Below, piece after piece: positions 44,734 through 53,874 of a stretch of DNA of 60,528 nucleotides. A program made the position numbers and the translations under genes. Below the pieces are notes generated by a model, which saw only the letters and a program-made list of their open reading frames with translations, searched no databases and was not told the origin of the DNA. The DNA comes from Desulfovibrio sp. JC010 (GTDB lineage Bacteria > Desulfobacterota > Desulfovibrionia > Desulfovibrionales > Desulfovibrionaceae), in the NCBI RefSeq assembly GCF_010470675.1, contig NZ_VOIQ01000021.1, positions 1 to 60,528 of the forward strand. The letters are read 5' to 3'. Every line of letters begins with the position of its first letter. Within the stretch, counting starts at the first letter, position 1.

Positions 44734-47169
44734 TTAAAATCTTGATCTTACCTGTTCGGCTTCTTCGAACTTCTCCTGCACTTCTAGGGCCTTGGCCAGC
44801 GTTTCCCAGAACTGTTCTTTTGCGGGCTTGAGAGCCGCACTCTGCCGGGCCAGCACTTCCGCAACCTGCGGATCTTCTCCGCTTTCCAAGTAGATGCGGG
44901 CCAGCATATTCATGGCTGCGGCGTCGTTATGGTTGGCATTAAGGGCCTGATGCAGGTATTCGCGGGCCTTGTCCATGTCTTGGCGCACGTAGGAAATGCG
45001 GGCCAAATGCCGCATGGTCAGAGCATCCCCGCCATTAAGCTTAGCGGCCTTGAGGTAATACTGCTCAGCCTCGTCCAGCCCCTTGTCCTGTTCGGCAAGC
45101 ACTCCCAGCCGCACGAGGGAAAAGACATTCTCCGGCTCCAGCTCAAGACATTTTTCATAAGCCTCGCGCGCTTTGTCCATACTGCCCAGCATCTGGCAGG
45201 TCCAACCGAGGTTGTACAGGGCCATGATATTCTTGGGGGTGATGTCGAGCACTTCTTCGAATTGCTTGCGGGCCTGCTCCGGCTTGCCCACCTGCGCGTA
45301 GCAGATACCCAGCGAGTTGCGGGCAAGTATGTTGTCGGAATCAGCCAGCAGAGCGAGACGAAACTCCTCAATTGCGCCGTAAATATCGCCGTCAACGTAA
45401 AGTCGGTCAGCGGAAATATTCAGTGATACAGAATCAAACTGGGCCACCATGGGCTTTTCGAGCATAAGCGAATGGTCCAACCCCTTGCGGCAGTTATCAA
45501 GAATTTCACTGCGCCGGTAATTAAGGAAAGGAAAAGAAGCCACCCCGGCTCCGAGTTCGATCTCAAAATCATCAGAACATTCACGCACCAGCCGCAGCAC
45601 ATTTTCCATCACTGAATCGGATTCCCCATCCGGGAAAAAGTAAATCAGGCTGTTCAGGCTGTATCGCCCGCCCATGCAGGATTCATCAAAAAAAGTATCC
45701 GCCCGTGAAGCAACCTTCTGAACCTGCGCGTCTGTCAGCTTCTGGAAATTACCGCCCTGCTCCGCCGGGTTGGCGACGAGACGCAATACAGCCACGGAAA
45801 ACTTATCCAGATTCTGACGCATACGGCTGTAGCGTCCGATAAATTCCTTATAGCTGTACAGCCCGGTGACCATATCCCGCTGCGGGGAAGCATTGGCCTC
45901 CGGTCCGGCCTGCGCATCAAAAAAACTGTCCTTCTCATTGAGCAGAGTCAGACGGTCTCCCTCGGCAACAGGCCACGCCGGGTCGCTGAGATGCAGAATT
46001 TCAGCAAAGGCAATCTCCTCCTGCACCTCGATGATGACCACCTCGGCCTTGTACATGGTCGGATAAGAACCGGAAATCCGCTCATCCTCAGTGATACGGG
46101 CCTGTGTTCCGGCCTGATAATCAGGTGACCAGACCAGAAAGCGCGCACCTTCGCGGGCATCGACACTCTGCCCGATGGACAGGGCCAGACGCTGCAGAGG
46201 CAGGACTTCGAGCACCTTGCCGCCTTTCTGCAAAATATCAGAGTAAGCAAAAACGCAATTACGCCCGAAATCCTTGGCAGTTGCCACGGCTTTGTGGGCT
46301 TTGCGCATGAGGATACGGGCCTGCTCGTCTGCTGAACGCTTGAAATGCGGCCCGGACAAAGACTGCGGATAGTTGGCGTACCCGGCACTGACGCTGACCT
46401 TGATCACATCTCCGGTAACCGGATCTGCCACCGGAAATCCCTCCACCAGCGCACGCAACTCTTCTGCCAGCTTGGCACAGGCTTTGGGCCGTCCGTCCGG
46501 AATCAAAAAGGCAAACTTATCATCAAAAATACGTGCGCAGATGACAGACTCGACCACCACTTCATTAATCCGCGCGGCAAGGTCGGCGATGATGGAATCA
46601 CCAAGCCCGTAACCGTAACGGTCATTAATGCGCTGAAAATGATCCATATCGAGGACAACCACGCCCACAGAACCGCTGAAAGTGGGTATGCCGGGGTCCT
46701 TGCAGCCACCCGTGGTCGGCATCATGCAGTTCTGGATCAGGTCCAGCTCCTTGTTCAGCTTGGACATGAAATAATCACGGGTAGCCATTCCGGTCAGCCG
46801 GTCGGTGATGGAACCTTTGTAGAGCAGAATCTTTTCCAGCGAACAGGCAGCCAGAGCCTCAAGATAAGGCGGCAAAGCCTCCGGTGCCTCAAGCTCTACC
46901 CCTCGCGCAATGAAGTAGCAGAGATCGCGACCGCGCAGACGCAAAGGAAGCATCAGCTGTGCTTCTTCGACATTATAGCGGGCTTCAAGCTTGGCCCGAA
47001 ACTGCCCCTTGGGCGGCTTGGGAAAATAAAGGCTGTAGGATTCAAAAGGCAGGAATTCCTGAATGAGGTCCTTAAGGGTGTGCTCGTAGAGGATCAAATC
47101 CTGCGGAGAAAGACTGATTCCGGCGGTGAAGAGATTATCCTTATTCATAGGCAGGGACATAACCCGCAT
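44734..47169 (-). CDS. degenerate GGDEF protein with TPR repeats
   Basis: 811 residues, soluble. The first domain of about 180 residues looks like a GAF or related module (RFYNVEEAQLMLPLRLR-like strands). A GGDEF-type domain follows (VGVVVLDMDHFQRINDRYG) whose signature is RIFDDKF instead of RYGGDEF, so it is unlikely to make c-di-GMP. A second decayed copy occurs near 430-570. The C-terminal third has four to six TPRs (NILARNSLGICYAQVGKPEQ, IMALYNLGWTCQMLGSMDKA). It heads the chemosensory operon and may act as a scaffold or sensor. The start site is not well supported by a ribosome binding site. Confidence 0.8.
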   Translation of the reverse strand: MRVMSLPMNKDNLFTAGISLSPQDLILYEHTLKDLIQEFLPFESYSLYFPKPPKGQFRAKLEARYNVEEAQLMLPLRLRGRDLCYFIARGVELEAPEALPPYLEALAACSLEKILLYKGSITDRLTGMATRDYFMSKLNKELDLIQNCMMPTTGGCKDPGIPTFSGSVGVVVLDMDHFQRINDRYGYGLGDSIIADLAARINEVVVESVICARIFDDKFAFLIPDGRPKACAKLAEELRALVEGFPVADPVTGDVIKVSVSAGYANYPQSLSGPHFKRSADEQARILMRKAHKAVATAKDFGRNCVFAYSDILQKGGKVLEVLPLQRLALSIGQSVDAREGARFLVWSPDYQAGTQARITEDERISGSYPTMYKAEVVIIEVQEEIAFAEILHLSDPAWPVAEGDRLTLLNEKDSFFDAQAGPEANASPQRDMVTGLYSYKEFIGRYSRMRQNLDKFSVAVLRLVANPAEQGGNFQKLTDAQVQKVASRADTFFDESCMGGRYSLNSLIYFFPDGESDSVMENVLRLVRECSDDFEIELGAGVASFPFLNYRRSEILDNCRKGLDHSLMLEKPMVAQFDSVSLNISADRLYVDGDIYGAIEEFRLALLADSDNILARNSLGICYAQVGKPEQARKQFEEVLDITPKNIMALYNLGWTCQMLGSMDKAREAYEKCLELEPENVFSLVRLGVLAEQDKGLDEAEQYYLKAAKLNGGDALTMRHLARISYVRQDMDKAREYLHQALNANHNDAAAMNMLARIYLESGEDPQVAEVLARQSAALKPAKEQFWETLAKALEVQEKFEEAEQVRSRF

Positions 47170-47544
47170 GGAGATTCAAGACAAGCAGGGAGTTGGGGAG
47201 ATGCAGGTTGATTAATGCCTATTCATAAAAAACACCACAGCCACCCCCTTATACATTTTTGTAAAATACAAAAATCTCTACAAATTAAATATCACAAATC
47301 TGCCATATTTTGTATTATATTTTGCAGATTTCAAAACTTTTCCAACCCTAATTCCATACCCCCTCCTGCCTTACTTTGACTACTCGCTCAACCATCAACT
47401 ACATTTTTGAACTTAAATAACACCTCACCCACACCCACTTTGCACGTTAATTGCAAATCTTACTAGCAAAATACAAATTTGAAGATCAATTTTACACATT
47501 TTTGGAAACCATAGTTCCAGAACAGACCTACAAGCGAGAGACTG
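47170..47544. promoter_or_regulatory. divergent promoter region with palindromic motifs
   Basis: An AT-rich gap between two divergent genes. ATTTTTGTA-AAA-TACAAAAAT at 47255-47275 is a perfect palindrome, and similar TTTTGTA or ATACAAA elements recur at about 47310 and 47467. This suggests a repressor or activator that serves both sides. No gene is seen in the gap. Confidence 0.5.
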
Positions 47545-49593
47545 ATGAACCACACTTTGACCGAAAAACACTCAAAACAGCTGCTTCAGGTTATGCCGAC
47601 CACCTCCAACTGCATGTCACGCCTGACCCGTCTGGACAGACAGTGGACCATGGCTACCATGACCGGAAAAATCAACTGCAGCCGCATTGCCCAGACTCTC
47701 ATTGATTTTATTATCAAAACTCAGGAAAACTTCTCCGGCCTCCGGCAGAACCTGATCGAAATCCTGATCAAGGAAAACACCCACAAGGTGGTTCAGGAAA
47801 TCTCCGCTGTCGCACAGGTTGTGATCGACATCCTCAAACGAAACCTTTTCGAAAGAACTGCGGATGTGGGATTCCTTGCCACCGATGACGATCTGGTCCG
47901 CTTTCTGGATAATCCGGAAAGGACCCTGCACGATGTATCTATAATTGAAGACAGACTGCGTGAATACCGGGACAAATATACAGTATATAATGAAATTGTT
48001 ATTCTGGACACAGCAGGACAGGTCTGCGCCCATCTTGACCAGAACAATCACATCACAAGCTCCCGCGATCCGCTGATTACAGAAACCCTTGCTGCTGCAG
48101 ACTACATCGAAACATACAGAACCAGCGATCTGGCCCCGGAAGAGGGAGAGGTCCTGATATATTCACAGGCCATTAAATCCCCGGACACCGGAGCTAATCT
48201 CGGAGTGCTCTGCCTGATATTTGATTTCGCAGGTGAAATGGACGGGATATTCAAGCACCTGAGCGAATTTTCCAAAGACACAATTCTCATTGTGCTGGAT
48301 GATCGGGGACAGGCAATCGCATCCAGCGATACAGACACTGTCCCCACAGGGAAAAAAATTATTATGAATCTCGAAGAAGACTTCCAGATCATTAATATTA
48401 AGGAGACCCCGTATCTTTCCAAAACAGTGAAGACCAAAGGGTATCAGGGCTTTTTCGGTTTGCCGTGGTACGGTCATGTTTTAAAAAAACTGGATACAGC
48501 CTTCAGCGAAGACAGCGATAATTCATTTGATGCAGCGGCAATCCGGGAAAAAGCACACTTCTCAGCCCGGTTGACCCATGTGGAAGAAGCTTCGGAAAAC
48601 GTGCTTTCAGACCTTGAGCTTGTTGTACAGAACGGCGAGATCATGGCTGCCAAGAAATGCATCGAGCCTAATCCGGTCGAGCAGATGGAAGGACGGGCTT
48701 TGCCGCACATCCTCAATGAGATCAAAAAAATCGGAGATCAGGTCCAGCATGTTTTTCAGCATTCCACTGATGAACTCCTGCAGCTTGTCACAGCTTCACG
48801 CTTGCATGACACCCAGTTCCTTGCCCAGCTGGCCATCGATATCATGGACCGCAACCTATATGAGCGGGCCAACGACTGCCGCTGGTGGGCACTGACCTCG
48901 GACTTCAAAACAATTCTCGCAAAACCGGAGAAAAACGAAGCAGACCGTGATCAGATGCGTAAGATTCTGGGTTATATCAACAGCCTTTACACGGTCTACA
49001 CCAACCTTTTCATCTATGACCGTTCAGGCAAAATACTGGCCTGCTCCAATCCCGGAGAATACGACAAGGAAGGCCGGATACTGAACGCAGGCTACGTAGG
49101 CGAAGCGTTGAGAATCACTGATTCTCAGCTCTACTGCGTCTCCGATTTCTTCAAAACCGACCTCTACGCCACAGAAGGAAGAGACAGATATACATACATA
49201 TATAATGCATCTATCACCTCGCATGAAGATTCATCCCACGTACTGGGAGGCATCGGCATTGTATTTGATTCCGAACCGGAATTCGAGGCCATGCTTGGAG
49301 ATGTCCTCCCTCAGGACGGTCAGGGCAGAATCATAGAAGGCGCAGAGGGCATGTTTGTGGAACCGGGCGGCAAGCTGATCTCATCCACCAATCCGGAACG
49401 TGATACAGGCGAAATCATCACCCTTGATCCGGACTTCACCCAGCTCAGCGAAGGCGAATCCGCAGTAAAGCTGATCGAAGAAGACGGCTCATTATACGCC
49501 GTAGGCTGCGCCCATTCTGCCGGATACCGGGAATACAAACGGGACGGCAGCTATAAAAATGATGTGCTTTGTATGGTGCGGGTGCTGATTTAG
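47545..49593 (+). CDS. soluble protein with duplicated Cache-like sensor module
   Basis: 682 residues with no membrane segment or signal peptide. Two related halves: residues about 80-240 (VVIDILKRNLFERTADVGFL, KYTVYNEIVILDTAGQVCAHL) and about 410-590 (LAIDIMDRNLYERANDCRWW, LYTVYTNLFIYDRSGKILACS) share the same strand and helix order, so the gene arose by internal duplication. They resemble Cache or PAS-like ligand-binding modules. A C-terminal segment (GYREYKRDGSYKNDV) is also seen in Desulfovibrio sensor proteins. The gene is divergent from the chemosensory operon and may supply its sensory input. No signalling domain (MA) is present. Confidence 0.7.
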   Translation: MNHTLTEKHSKQLLQVMPTTSNCMSRLTRLDRQWTMATMTGKINCSRIAQTLIDFIIKTQENFSGLRQNLIEILIKENTHKVVQEISAVAQVVIDILKRNLFERTADVGFLATDDDLVRFLDNPERTLHDVSIIEDRLREYRDKYTVYNEIVILDTAGQVCAHLDQNNHITSSRDPLITETLAAADYIETYRTSDLAPEEGEVLIYSQAIKSPDTGANLGVLCLIFDFAGEMDGIFKHLSEFSKDTILIVLDDRGQAIASSDTDTVPTGKKIIMNLEEDFQIINIKETPYLSKTVKTKGYQGFFGLPWYGHVLKKLDTAFSEDSDNSFDAAAIREKAHFSARLTHVEEASENVLSDLELVVQNGEIMAAKKCIEPNPVEQMEGRALPHILNEIKKIGDQVQHVFQHSTDELLQLVTASRLHDTQFLAQLAIDIMDRNLYERANDCRWWALTSDFKTILAKPEKNEADRDQMRKILGYINSLYTVYTNLFIYDRSGKILACSNPGEYDKEGRILNAGYVGEALRITDSQLYCVSDFFKTDLYATEGRDRYTYIYNASITSHEDSSHVLGGIGIVFDSEPEFEAMLGDVLPQDGQGRIIEGAEGMFVEPGGKLISSTNPERDTGEIITLDPDFTQLSEGESAVKLIEEDGSLYAVGCAHSAGYREYKRDGSYKNDVLCMVRVLI

Positions 49594-49792
49594 ATCAGCC
49601 CCGCCCCAAAGACTGCTTGCTTTTCACCATCCACAGATGTAGCGTCCGCTCATCAATTAAAATCGCCACAGCAATACTGCCTACTTTTTTCAGGATTTTC
49701 TCTAATGAACCTATCTCATATCCGGGCGGTAGAAGTCTGTTTATTCAATTCACACAATATGTCACATGCTGTCCGCAGAGGCGGCATGAACG

Positions 49793-50047
49793 TTGTCCGG
49801 TAAGCCATGCGTAGGATGCGGATGGTGCTGCATTTCCGACCAGTGTGAAGTTTCACACCGTAAATACGGATACATGAAAAGATGCCCGGACCTGTTCTGG
49901 GACGAATCCATGAATCGTTACATCTGCCTGCTGATGAGCGATCCCGACGAAGGAGAGGACGCAAAACGCCAGCTTTTCGAAGGGCTGGGCTGTTGCGCCC
50001 CGCTCATGACATGGCGTGACGATGTGCGGAACCGGGATGGGGATTAA
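49793..50047 (+). CDS. small cysteine-rich protein
   Basis: 84 residues from a TTG start. An N-terminal CVGCGWCC motif and further cysteines (CEVSHRKYGYMKRCPDLF, CCAPL) suggest a metal or iron-sulfur binding fold like YkgJ. It converges with the next gene, whose stop lies one base away. The start is inferred; a TTG is the only possible in-frame initiator after the upstream stop. Confidence 0.6.
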   Translation: MSGKPCVGCGWCCISDQCEVSHRKYGYMKRCPDLFWDESMNRYICLLMSDPDEGEDAKRQLFEGLGCCAPLMTWRDDVRNRDGD

Positions 50048-50653
50048 CTATTTCTTTGCGCGCTTTTTTTTGGCCTTCTCATACCACGCCTGCCCACCGT
50101 ACATCTCATCTGAGCAACTCTCGCAGACACCATGCGTAAACTCGGAGTCTGTATGGTTGACGATATAAGCTTCCAGATCCTGCCAGTAGCCGTCGTCATC
50201 CCTTATTTTTCTGCATTTGGAGCAAATGGGCAGCAGACTGTTCAACTCCTTGATATTAGCATCCTGACGTTGAATTATTTGCTTTTTTCCCGACAGAATT
50301 AAGCCAAGATATATGATGGAGACCAAGGAAAGTATTGTAACCACAAAACCGGGAAGCTCGCTAAGAGTATTAAACCACTGAGTCCTCTCGATAGCACCTG
50401 TCCAAATAAGCAGAGTCAACACTTGCCGCGAAGCCATCAGAAAAAACATGGCTGCCAGAAACAAAATTTTCCACTCATCACATTTTACGGCAATATAGAC
50501 AGCAGCACCGCAGGCAACCATCCGTATCAAAATCGAAACGATCAACTCCGGCTTGGGCACGACAAACCACAGGCCGACCATTACCACTGAAAACAGCACC
50601 ACAGCACCAAAACACTTATTCCACAAACAACTCACAATCACCCCCGGACCCAA
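50048..50653 (-). CDS. membrane protein with cytoplasmic zinc-ribbon-like tail
   Basis: 201 residues with four or five membrane segments (about 10-30, 33-53, 55-75, 98-118) and a C-terminal tail PICSKCRKIRDDDGYW followed by FTHGVCESC. This CxxC-x-CxxC tail is a common appended module in Desulfovibrio sensor proteins. No known output domain. It is alone on its strand and ends against the cysteine-rich gene. Confidence 0.75.
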   Translation of the reverse strand: MGPGVIVSCLWNKCFGAVVLFSVVMVGLWFVVPKPELIVSILIRMVACGAAVYIAVKCDEWKILFLAAMFFLMASRQVLTLLIWTGAIERTQWFNTLSELPGFVVTILSLVSIIYLGLILSGKKQIIQRQDANIKELNSLLPICSKCRKIRDDDGYWQDLEAYIVNHTDSEFTHGVCESCSDEMYGGQAWYEKAKKKRAKK

Positions 50654-50872
50654 GGCATATTCAGAATTTAATCCAACAGTTCATTGAAGACATAGAACAG
50701 ATTATAACAGATTATGTTTTCCAGGTAGCTTATTTGCCCCCTTACCCCATCGACACCAATTCCCCCAGCATGCTATAGACAACAAATATCAATCAACGTA
50801 AACGGATTCCCAAATCTTCCATATATTAATGATGGCTTCCGCCGCTAAAATCGAATCATCAGGGTTTATAAA

Positions 50873-51721
50873 ATGGAAACAATCAGTAATCCGCAGGAAC
50901 TTCAGAATCTTTGCCTCATGCTTCGCAGCGAGGGTAAAAAAATCGGTCTAGTACCGACCATGGGCTACTTTCATGAAGGACATCTGAGCCTCATGGACGC
51001 CGCCCGCAAGCAGTGTGACGTACTTATCGTCAGCCTGTTTGTAAACCCCACCCAGTTCGGGGAGAACGAGGACCTAGACGCCTATCCCCACGATCTGGAG
51101 CGCGACTCCAAACTTGCTGAAAAGCGCGGCGTGGATATTCTTTTTACACCGGTGCGTGACGACATGTATTTCGATGACCACTGCACATGGGTGGAAGTCC
51201 CGGATCTTGCCGCCAACCTCTGCGGCCAATCTCGCCCGGTGCATTTCCGGGGCGTGGCAACTGTGGTCACCAAACTCTTCATGACCGCGCAGCCCCACGT
51301 AGCTGTATTCGGGCAAAAGGACTGGCAGCAACTGGCAGTCATCAAAAGAATGGTCCGCGACCTGAATATCCCCGTGGATGTGCAGGGCCATGAAATCGTA
51401 CGTGAAGAATCCGGGCTGGCTATGAGTTCCCGCAATGTCTATCTCACCGACGAAGAAAAATCCGCAGCCCCCAACATTCAGAAAGGGTTGCAGAAAATGC
51501 GCGATCAAGTGGCTGACGGCGAATCTGACGTTGTAAAACTCAAGGATGATCTTGCTGATTTTTATGCTGAAACCATTCCGGGGAGCCGCATTGATTATAT
51601 CGAAATTGTGCACCCCGAAAATATCAATATCCTCAATAAAGTGTCTGAAAGGGCACTTTGTGCGGTAGCAGTGCAAGTTGGCAAGGCAAGATTGATAGAC
51701 AATCTGCTCATAAAAGTGTAA
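50873..51721 (+). CDS. panC: pantothenate synthetase (pantoate--beta-alanine ligase)
   Basis: 282 residues. Joins pantoate and beta-alanine with ATP, the last step to pantothenate. The adenylate-binding motif PTMGYFHEGHLSLM is near residue 29, FVNPTQFGENEDLDAYP and GQKDWQQLAVIKRM follow, and the KMSKS-like site is MSSRN. Start ATG at 50873. No panB or panD is next to it. A gap of about 220 bases before it is unremarkable. Confidence 0.95.
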   Translation: METISNPQELQNLCLMLRSEGKKIGLVPTMGYFHEGHLSLMDAARKQCDVLIVSLFVNPTQFGENEDLDAYPHDLERDSKLAEKRGVDILFTPVRDDMYFDDHCTWVEVPDLAANLCGQSRPVHFRGVATVVTKLFMTAQPHVAVFGQKDWQQLAVIKRMVRDLNIPVDVQGHEIVREESGLAMSSRNVYLTDEEKSAAPNIQKGLQKMRDQVADGESDVVKLKDDLADFYAETIPGSRIDYIEIVHPENINILNKVSERALCAVAVQVGKARLIDNLLIKV

Positions 51722-51778
51722 GGTGACTTCATTCTTATATGCAAATTTATTTATATAGTGATTTTGAGCTATATATTC

Positions 51779-51820
51779 CGGGGAGTTACCGAAAAACGGT
51801 TTCGAATAACATTTACCCCG
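51779..51820 (+). promoter_or_regulatory. structured leader of metK
   Basis: Outer stem CGGGG (51779-51783) with CCCCG (51816-51820) and inner stem ACCG (51788-51791) with CGGT (51797-51800), about 15 bases before AGGAGG. The position is that of a SAM-responsive leader, but the sequence does not match a SAM-I, SAM-II or SMK box that I can recognise. Confidence 0.4.
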
Positions 51821-51847
51821 CCAATTAATTCCAGGAGGAACTTTTAA

Positions 51848-53017
51848 ATGATCAGCAGCAAAGGCAAGTACTTTTTTACCTCTGAATCAGTAACCGAAGG
51901 TCACCCCGATAAAGTGGCTGACCAGATTTCCGACTCAATTCTTGATGCCATTCTCGCTCAGGATAAAGATGCCCGTGTTGCATGTGAAACACTGGTAACC
52001 ACCGGTATGGCATTCATCGCAGGTGAAATTTCCACCACCGGATACGCAGACTTTCAGTCTATCGTTCGCGACACCATCCGTGAAATCGGCTACGTAAACT
52101 CCGACATGGGTTTTGACGCTGATACTTGTGCTGTTATTTCTTCTATTGATAAGCAGTCTGTGGACATCGCACAGGGTGTTGACCGCAACACCCCCGAAAG
52201 CCAGGGTGCCGGCGACCAGGGTATGATGTTCGGTTTCGCATGCAAAGAAACTGAAACCCTCATGCCTGCTCCCATTCACTACGCTCACAAGCTGTCCCGC
52301 AGACTCACTGAAGTTCGTAAGGACGCAACTCTCGACTACCTCCGTCCTGACGGAAAAACCGAAGTTGCTTTCGAATACCTCGATGGCAAGCCCGTCCGCA
52401 TTGCTGACGTTGTTATCGCTGCCCAGCACGATGACGGCATCGAGCAGGAACAGATTTACGAAGACATCAAACGTGAAGTTGTGCTGGCTTCCCTGCCCGC
52501 AGAAATGATCGACGATGCTACCAAAATCTACATCAACACCACCGGTCGTTTCGTAATCGGCGGCCCCATGGGTGACTGCGGCCTGACCGGTCGTAAGATC
52601 ATCAACGACACCTACGGCGGTATGGGTAACCACGGCGGTGGTGCTTTCTCCGGTAAAGATCCGTCCAAAGTGGACCGTTCCGGCGCATACATGGCCCGTT
52701 ACATCGCCAAGAACATCGTAGCTGCCGGCCTTGCCGAGCGCGCAGAAGTTCAGGTTGCATACGCAATCGGTGTTGCAGAGCCCGTATCCGTTCTGGCTAC
52801 CTCCCACGGTACCGGCGAAGTTTCCGATGAAACCCTGACCGCAGCGGTCAAGGAAGTATTCGACCTGCGCCCCTGGTACATCTCCGAGCGCCTGGACCTG
52901 CGTCGTCCCATCTACAAGCCTTCCGCTTGTTACGGACACTTCGGTCGCAACAACCCCAACTTCACCTGGGAAAAGACCGACGCTGTAGACGATCTCAGAA
53001 CTGCCTGCAAAATCTAA
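51848..53017 (+). CDS. metK: S-adenosylmethionine synthetase
   Basis: 389 residues, family length. Makes SAM from methionine and ATP. Signature motifs: [16 protein letters not shown] (ATP and metal), [12 protein letters not shown], and [23 protein letters not shown] (phosphate-binding loop). AGGAGG precedes the ATG. A short structured leader is noted separately. Confidence 0.97.
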   Translation: MISSKGKYFFTSESVTEGHPDKVADQISDSILDAILAQDKDARVACETLVTTGMAFIAGEISTTGYADFQSIVRDTIREIGYVNSDMGFDADTCAVISSIDKQSVDIAQGVDRNTPESQGAGDQGMMFGFACKETETLMPAPIHYAHKLSRRLTEVRKDATLDYLRPDGKTEVAFEYLDGKPVRIADVVIAAQHDDGIEQEQIYEDIKREVVLASLPAEMIDDATKIYINTTGRFVIGGPMGDCGLTGRKIINDTYGGMGNHGGGAFSGKDPSKVDRSGAYMARYIAKNIVAAGLAERAEVQVAYAIGVAEPVSVLATSHGTGEVSDETLTAAVKEVFDLRPWYISERLDLRRPIYKPSACYGHFGRNNPNFTWEKTDAVDDLRTACKI

Positions 53018-53041
53018 GCAGTACTGAATCAATAAGACCTG

Positions 53042-53080
53042 AAAGTCCCCGGAAGTATTTTGCTTCCGGGGACTTTTTTT
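53042..53080 (+). terminator. terminator of metK
   Basis: Perfect 14 bp stem AAAGTCCCCGGAAG with its complement around 7 nt, then a run of T. It begins 25 bases past the metK stop. Confidence 0.9.
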
Positions 53081-53169
53081 GATCTGGACTTTTAGACTTG
53101 AGGCTTTATGTTTTAGCGGGTAAAGAAACTGTTCACCAACCCAGAACGTAAGTCAGGAGATATAAGGAT

Positions 53170-53697
53170 ATGAGCACTTTTAAAATCGTCGAAGCAAAGC
53201 CGACCCCGGAATTCAATATTTTCTATTTTAGCGAACTGCACGGAACCACCCGCTTTGAGCATTCCCTCATGGAAAGCCTTGAAAAATACTGGAACGAATG
53301 GGAACCCCATCTCAAAGCCTACACCCTGAAGCAGCCCGAGGGCGGCAAAGGCACTGACTTCCTGCTTCTCTTTCTTGAAAAAGAAGTGGAAGATGCTGTT
53401 GAGGAAATCTGGCAGGAAACCCCCACCGAGGGACTTGCCCACCACAACCTCGCCATCACCCTCGTCATGTCCGCAGCACAGTCCCTGATTCCGCAACTGG
53501 AAGAAGGCAAGTGCGCACCGCTGCCCAAGCCCGGCGAAGAAGTGCTTAAAGCCTTCGAATCCCTCGGCCTGACCTGGAATCAGGAAGGTACCGTAAACCG
53601 CCAGTACGCGGTATTCACCCCCTTCCCCTACTCCGGCGGCTGCGAAGTCTGTTACCTTGAAGACACCTGCCCCAAGAGCCAGACCCGTCAGCATTAA
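53170..53697 (+). CDS. conserved hypothetical protein, 175 residues
   Basis: Soluble. A helical centre (ALEKYWNEWEPHLK-like, EVEDAVEEIWQETP) and a C-terminal cysteine cluster CEVCYLEDTCPKSQ. I do not recognise the family. GGAGATATAAGG precedes the ATG. It is followed by a dispersed intergenic hairpin. Confidence 0.7.
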   Translation: MSTFKIVEAKPTPEFNIFYFSELHGTTRFEHSLMESLEKYWNEWEPHLKAYTLKQPEGGKGTDFLLLFLEKEVEDAVEEIWQETPTEGLAHHNLAITLVMSAAQSLIPQLEEGKCAPLPKPGEEVLKAFESLGLTWNQEGTVNRQYAVFTPFPYSGGCEVCYLEDTCPKSQTRQH

Positions 53698-53701
53698 GAG
53701 T

Positions 53702-53787
53702 GCCTCCGGCGGCCCTTCGGGGACCAGAGAAACTTTTTGAAAAAAGTTTCTCTGGACTCTTCAAAAACTTTTATTAGGCTTCGCCGG
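53702..53787 (+). repeat. dispersed intergenic hairpin repeat, copy 2
   Basis: GCCTCCGGCGGCCCTTCGGGG followed by AGAGAAACTTTTT-GAAA-AAAGTTTCTCT, then GGACTCTTCAAAAACTTTTA and GCTTCGCCG. It follows the 175-residue protein. The stem sequence differs from copy 1 but pairs fully, and the outline is the same. Confidence 0.8.
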
Positions 53788-53808
53788 ATTACAATATAAA
53801 TTTGTGCA

Positions 53809-53850
53809 AAAAAATAGCCGCAACATCGGTTGATGTTGCGGCTATTTTTT
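53809..53850 (-). terminator. terminator of the YcgQ-like gene
   Basis: Perfect 19 bp inverted repeat AAAAAATAGCCGCAACATC with its complement around four bases, with T runs on both strands. It lies 25 bases past the stop of the YcgQ-like gene. Confidence 0.88.
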
Positions 53851-53874
53851 ATGAGAAATTAAATCCTAAAAATT

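Noticed and set aside
51935-53032. 365-residue minus-strand frame
   Set aside because: Antisense to metK, whose motifs are unmistakable; the long frame is a codon-bias shadow.
53113-53694. 193-residue minus-strand frame
   Set aside because: Antisense to the 175-residue gene, which has the better ribosome binding site and a C-terminal cysteine cluster.
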